Of a stretch of 9,531 bases of DNA, positions 6,908-9,531 are shown piece by piece (the first letter of the stretch is position 1; each line of letters begins with the position of its first letter). Location of the stretch: positions 1 through 9,531 of the forward strand of contig JAHEJE010000094.1 in NCBI GenBank assembly GCA_024639035.1, written 5' to 3'. Source of the DNA: Alphaproteobacteria bacterium (GTDB lineage Bacteria; Pseudomonadota; Alphaproteobacteria; Rhizobiales; Aestuariivirgaceae). The notes beneath the pieces were generated by a model. The model worked only from the letters and a program-made list of their open reading frames with translations, did not search any database and was not told the DNA's origin. The translations under genes were made by a program, and so were the position numbers.

Positions 6908-7177
6908 CTAACGCCGGATACCGAGACGCTGGATCAGGTCGCGGTAGCGGGCATCATCGCCGGCCTTCACGTAATCCAGCAGCTTGCGGCGCTGTGAAAC
7001 CATTTTCAGCAGGCCGCGCCGGGAGTGATTGTCTTTCTTGTGGGTCTGGAAGTGATCCGTCAGGTTTTTGATCCGCTCTGTGAGGATTGCAACCTGCACT
7101 TCGGGGGAACCTGTGTCGCTATCGGACGTGGAATATTCCTTGATGAGCGCTTGCTTGCGCTCAGGTGTAACCGACAT
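6908..7177 (-). CDS. rpsO: 30S ribosomal protein S15
   Basis: An 89-residue protein, the normal S15 length, that binds the 16S rRNA central domain early in 30S assembly and contributes to an intersubunit bridge. Diagnostic stretches are DTGSPEVQVAILTERI (22-37), HKKDNHSRRGLL (46-57) and RRKLLDYVK (63-71), ending in LGIRR before TAG. The frame extends 12 codons upstream, but those residues do not resemble S15. ATG at 7175-7177 is preceded by a strong ribosome-binding site. It lies 25 nt after truB and 156 nt before pnp, in the conserved truB-rpsO-pnp order. S15 represses its own translation in E. coli; I could not identify such an operator here. Confidence 0.97.
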   Translation of the reverse strand: MSVTPERKQALIKEYSTSDSDTGSPEVQVAILTERIKNLTDHFQTHKKDNHSRRGLLKMVSQRRKLLDYVKAGDDARYRDLIQRLGIRR

Positions 7178-7184
7178 CGGTTGT

Positions 7185-7192
7185 ACTCCTTC
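7185..7192 (-). promoter_or_regulatory. Strong ribosome-binding site of rpsO
   Basis: GAAGGAGT on the minus strand sits seven bases before ATG 7177. It fixes that start against the upstream in-frame ATG at 7213, which would lie within the end of truB. Confidence 0.75.
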
Positions 7193-7202
7193 ATAAGGGC
7201 CG

Positions 7203-8135
7203 TTACTGGCCACCGTTCAAGTTGAAGACACGGGTTGATTTCAGGATGCCGCCTTCGATCCGGGCAATGGCGACGGGTTTGTCCCGCCACATCACCAGAA
7301 CCGGGTCTTCAGCGATAGGCGCATCGCGCCCGCGCAGAATGACCGATTGGCCCTGTTTCAACCGTGCCGCCTGTGATCCGTCAACGGCCAGCGCCGGGAT
7401 GTCGTCCAGCGCGGTCTCGACAGAACACAAGGTTTCGTCCAGCCCTTCCGGGCCGGCGCCGTTATGGCGCAATTCCTGTAAACTTTCCAGTGAAATCATA
7501 TCGCCCTCATCGAACGGCCCGACCGCCGTCCGGCGCAGTGCGCAGACATGACCGAAACAGCCCAGTTCGCGGCCCATATCGCGCGCCAGCGCTCGCACAT
7601 AGGTCCCCTTTCCGCACTCGACCTCGAACACGGCATGGTCATCGTCCGGCCGCTCGGCAAACCGCAACTCGTCGATCTCCACCGGCCGGGCGGCAAGATC
7701 AAGCGTTTCGCCGTCGCGCGCCAGGTCATAAGCCCGCTCACCATCCACCTTGATGGCCGAAAACTGTGGCGGAACCTGTGAAATCGTGCCGGTGAACTGC
7801 GCCAGAATGTTTATGACCGCGGCCTCATCCGGCCGCACATCGCTGCTCTGTGTAACCTCGCCTTCTGTGTCATCCGTCGAGGTCTCCTCGCCCCATTTCA
7901 CCGTGAAGCGATAGGTCTTGGCCCCGTCCATGACAAACGAAACCGTCTTGGTCGCCTCGCCCAGCGCGATCGGCAACAAACCTGAGGCCAGCGGGTCGAG
8001 CGTGCCGCCGTGCCCTGCCTTTTTTGCATCGAACAGCCCGCGCACAACGCTCACCGCTTTGGTCGATCCGAGCCCGGCGGGCTTGTCGAGAATGAGCCAG
8101 CCGCTGACCGGCCTGCCGCGTTTCCTGCGTCCCAT
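7203..8135 (-). CDS. truB: tRNA pseudouridine-55 synthase TruB
   Basis: A 310-residue enzyme that isomerises U55 of the T-psi-C loop in elongator tRNAs and acts as a tRNA chaperone. The catalytic Asp47 lies in GHGGTLDPLASG (41-52). Other family signatures are GWLILDKPAG (12-21), KTYRFTVKWGEETSTDD (73-89), VPPQFSAIKVDGERAYDLAR (121-140) and GTYVRALARDMG (177-188). A C-terminal region (about 240-310) corresponds to the small PUA-like domain, with divergent sequence as is usual. Length matches the family. The ATG start follows the rbfA stop by 8 nt and has only a weak purine signal near 8147-8152, so translation is probably coupled to rbfA. It precedes rpsO by 25 nt. Confidence 0.96.
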   Translation of the reverse strand: MGRRKRGRPVSGWLILDKPAGLGSTKAVSVVRGLFDAKKAGHGGTLDPLASGLLPIALGEATKTVSFVMDGAKTYRFTVKWGEETSTDDTEGEVTQSSDVRPDEAAVINILAQFTGTISQVPPQFSAIKVDGERAYDLARDGETLDLAARPVEIDELRFAERPDDDHAVFEVECGKGTYVRALARDMGRELGCFGHVCALRRTAVGPFDEGDMISLESLQELRHNGAGPEGLDETLCSVETALDDIPALAVDGSQAARLKQGQSVILRGRDAPIAEDPVLVMWRDKPVAIARIEGGILKSTRVFNLNGGQ

Positions 8136-8143
8136 TGTGCTGA

Positions 8144-8551
8144 TCAGCCTTCGGAAGCGTCGCCGTCCGGCGCCTTGGCAAGGTCGCGCGCCACCTTGGG
8201 GTCCCTCAGGATGTCGTCGATATGTCCGGCATAGTCGAGCGCCGTATCGAGCTTGAACCGCAGATCGGGCATGAACTTCAGCGTCAGCCGCGGCGACAGG
8301 ATACCGCGAATGCGCCGCCGGTTTTTCTGCAGCGCCTGCAATAGCCTGTCCGCATCTGCGTCCAGCAATGGCCGCACATAAACCGTGGCGATCTTTAGGT
8401 CAGGAGATGCCTGCACTTCAAGCACCGTAACCCCTACCCGATCGATCACCGCATCATGGGTATCGCCGCGGGTAAAGATGTCCGCCAGCTCATGCCGGAT
8501 CAATTCACCCACGCGCAATTGCCGTTGGGAAGGGGCTTTAGACTTCGACAT
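8144..8551 (-). CDS. rbfA: 30S ribosome-binding factor RbfA
   Basis: A 135-residue KH-like protein that binds immature 30S subunits and assists maturation of the 16S rRNA 5' end; in E. coli it is needed for growth in the cold. Characteristic segments are RQLRVGELIRHELADIF (10-26), the central SPDLKIATVYVRPL (49-62) and LTLKFMPDLRFKLDTALD (88-105), followed by the helix AGHIDDIL (107-114). The C-terminus is a short, charged, probably disordered extension. It lies 30 nt after infB and 8 nt before truB, in the standard infB-rbfA-truB order. The ribosome-binding site is weak (GGAACTGGA upstream of the ATG). It may share function with the cold-adaptation role of DEAD-box helicases, but that link to the neighbouring helicase is only inference. 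Confidence 0.95.
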   Translation of the reverse strand: MSKSKAPSQRQLRVGELIRHELADIFTRGDTHDAVIDRVGVTVLEVQASPDLKIATVYVRPLLDADADRLLQALQKNRRRIRGILSPRLTLKFMPDLRFKLDTALDYAGHIDDILRDPKVARDLAKAPDGDASEG

Positions 8552-8581
8552 TGTCCAGTTCCAGATACCGAGGGCTGCCTT

Positions 8582-9531
8582 TTAAAGACTGCGCTCGACT
8601 TCCTCGACCGAGAAGCACTCGATGACGTCGCCGGGGCGCATGTCCTGGTAGGCTTCGAAGGCCATGCCGCATTCCTGGCCAGCCAGCACTTCCTTGGCCT
8701 CGTCCTTGAACCGCTTGAGTGTCGACAGGGTGCCTTCGTGCACGACGACGTTGTCGCGGATCAGGCGCACCTTGGCACCGCGTTTGACGGTGCCTTCGGT
8801 GACCCGGCAGCCGGCCACCTTGCCGACTTTCGAGACCGCGAAGATTTCCAGGATTTCCGCATTGCCCAGGAAGGTTTCGCGCAATTCCGGCGCCAGCATG
8901 CCCGACATCGCTGCCTTCACATCATCCACAAGGTCGTAGATGATGCTGTAGTAGCGGATTTCGATGCCGGCCTTTTCAGCTGCATCGCGGGCCTGCTGAT
9001 TGGCACGCACGTTGAAGCCGAGGATCACGGCGTTGGAGGCTGTGGCCAGTTGCACATCGCTTTCCGATATGCCGCCAACGCCATAGTGGACGGCGCGGGC
9101 GGAAACCTCGTCGTTGCCGAGCTTGTCCAGTGCCTGGACGATGGCCTCGGCAGAACCCTGCACATCGGCCTTCACCAAGATCGGAAATTCCTGAATGCCG
9201 GCTTCCTTGAGCTGGCTCATCATCTGCTCGAGCGACGAACGGGCAACCGCTGCGCCACGGCTTTCGCGCAGCTTGCGGTCACGGTAGCCAGTAATTTCAC
9301 GCGCCCGGCCTTCTGATTCGACCACGACGATGGCGTCACCGGCCTCCGGCACCGAATTCATGCCGAGCACTTCGACAGGCACCGAGGGGCCGGCCGCCTC
9401 AATTTGCTCGCCACGATCGTTGATCAGGGCGCGCACTTTGCCCCAGGCGGTGCCGGCCACGGCGATATCGCCTTGCGCCAGTGTTCCGCGCTGCACCAGT
9501 ACTGTGGCAACAGGCCCGCGGCCGCGATCGA
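8582..9531 (-). CDS. infB: Translation initiation factor IF-2 (partial, C-terminal 315 residues)
   Basis: The frame is open from the window edge (first full codon at 9527-9529) to TAA at 8582-8584. It begins DRGRGPVATVLVQRGTL, the beta-barrel domain II that directly follows the GTPase domain, so the N-terminal region and G domain lie outside the window. Next come the linker helix (RSSLEQMMSQLKEAGIQEF), domain III with ILVKADVQGSAEAI and FNVRAN, and the C-terminal fMet-tRNA-binding domain with KVGKVAGCRVTEGTVKRG and GQECGMAFE, ending in a short acidic tail. IF-2 brings fMet-tRNA to the 30S subunit and promotes subunit joining. An internal GTG at 9496 is not the start; the protein simply continues past the edge. 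It heads the visible rbfA-truB-rpsO-pnp series. Confidence 0.97.
   Translation of the reverse strand, partial: DRGRGPVATVLVQRGTLAQGDIAVAGTAWGKVRALINDRGEQIEAAGPSVPVEVLGMNSVPEAGDAIVVVESEGRAREITGYRDRKLRESRGAAVARSSLEQMMSQLKEAGIQEFPILVKADVQGSAEAIVQALDKLGNDEVSARAVHYGVGGISESDVQLATASNAVILGFNVRANQQARDAAEKAGIEIRYYSIIYDLVDDVKAAMSGMLAPELRETFLGNAEILEIFAVSKVGKVAGCRVTEGTVKRGAKVRLIRDNVVVHEGTLSTLKRFKDEAKEVLAGQECGMAFEAYQDMRPGDVIECFSVEEVERSL

Noticed and set aside
8456..9316. 286-codon open frame on the plus strand opposite infB and the start of rbfA
   Set aside because: It is antisense to conserved IF-2 domains and is explained by codon bias of the true genes.
9494..9496. GTG as an internal or true start of infB
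   Set aside because: The frame remains open and conserved (GRGPVATVLV) upstream to the window edge, so this is an internal valine codon of a gene cut by the window.

Overview
The window is ordinary core chromosome, apparently of an alphaproteobacterium and most likely Hyphomicrobiales/Rhizobiales. The evidence is high-GC codon use, gene order (hisH-hisA-hisF-hisE followed by coaA; infB-rbfA-truB-rpsO-pnp) and protein sequences of alphaproteobacterial type. The genus cannot be told from this sequence. I see no mobile element, CRISPR array, tRNA, rRNA or phage gene, and no sign of recent transfer.

Plus strand, 1-3038: the distal end of a histidine operon, entered in the last third of hisH. The genes are translationally packed: hisH/hisA overlap by 4 nt, hisA/hisF by 7 nt and hisF/hisE by 23 nt; coaA follows 22 nt after hisE. 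HisH and HisF form imidazole-glycerol-phosphate synthase. HisA supplies its substrate. HisE hydrolyses phosphoribosyl-ATP earlier in the pathway. CoaA is type I pantothenate kinase, the first step of CoA synthesis.

Plus strand, 3039-4544: a 258-nt non-coding stretch with a promoter of alphaproteobacterial sigma-70 type, a terminator-like hairpin downstream of that promoter and a second hairpin. It leads into a DEAD-box RNA helicase (RhlE-like) that probably starts at a GTG. A strong hairpin at 4554-4576, T-tracted on both sides, separates the helicase from the convergent pnp.

Minus strand, 9531 down to 4610: the distal half of the nusA-infB translation/RNA-metabolism cluster, in transcription order infB (C-terminal 315 residues only), rbfA, truB, rpsO, pnp. 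These encode initiation factor IF-2, a 30S maturation factor, tRNA pseudouridine-55 synthase, ribosomal protein S15 and polynucleotide phosphorylase. A stem-loop lies between rpsO and pnp, where E. coli has its terminator and RNase III processing signals.

No novel multi-gene system is evident. The places most worth a second look are the helicase leader (a promoter upstream of a terminator-like hairpin), the Pro-to-Thr change in helicase motif Ib, and the rpsO-pnp stem-loop.
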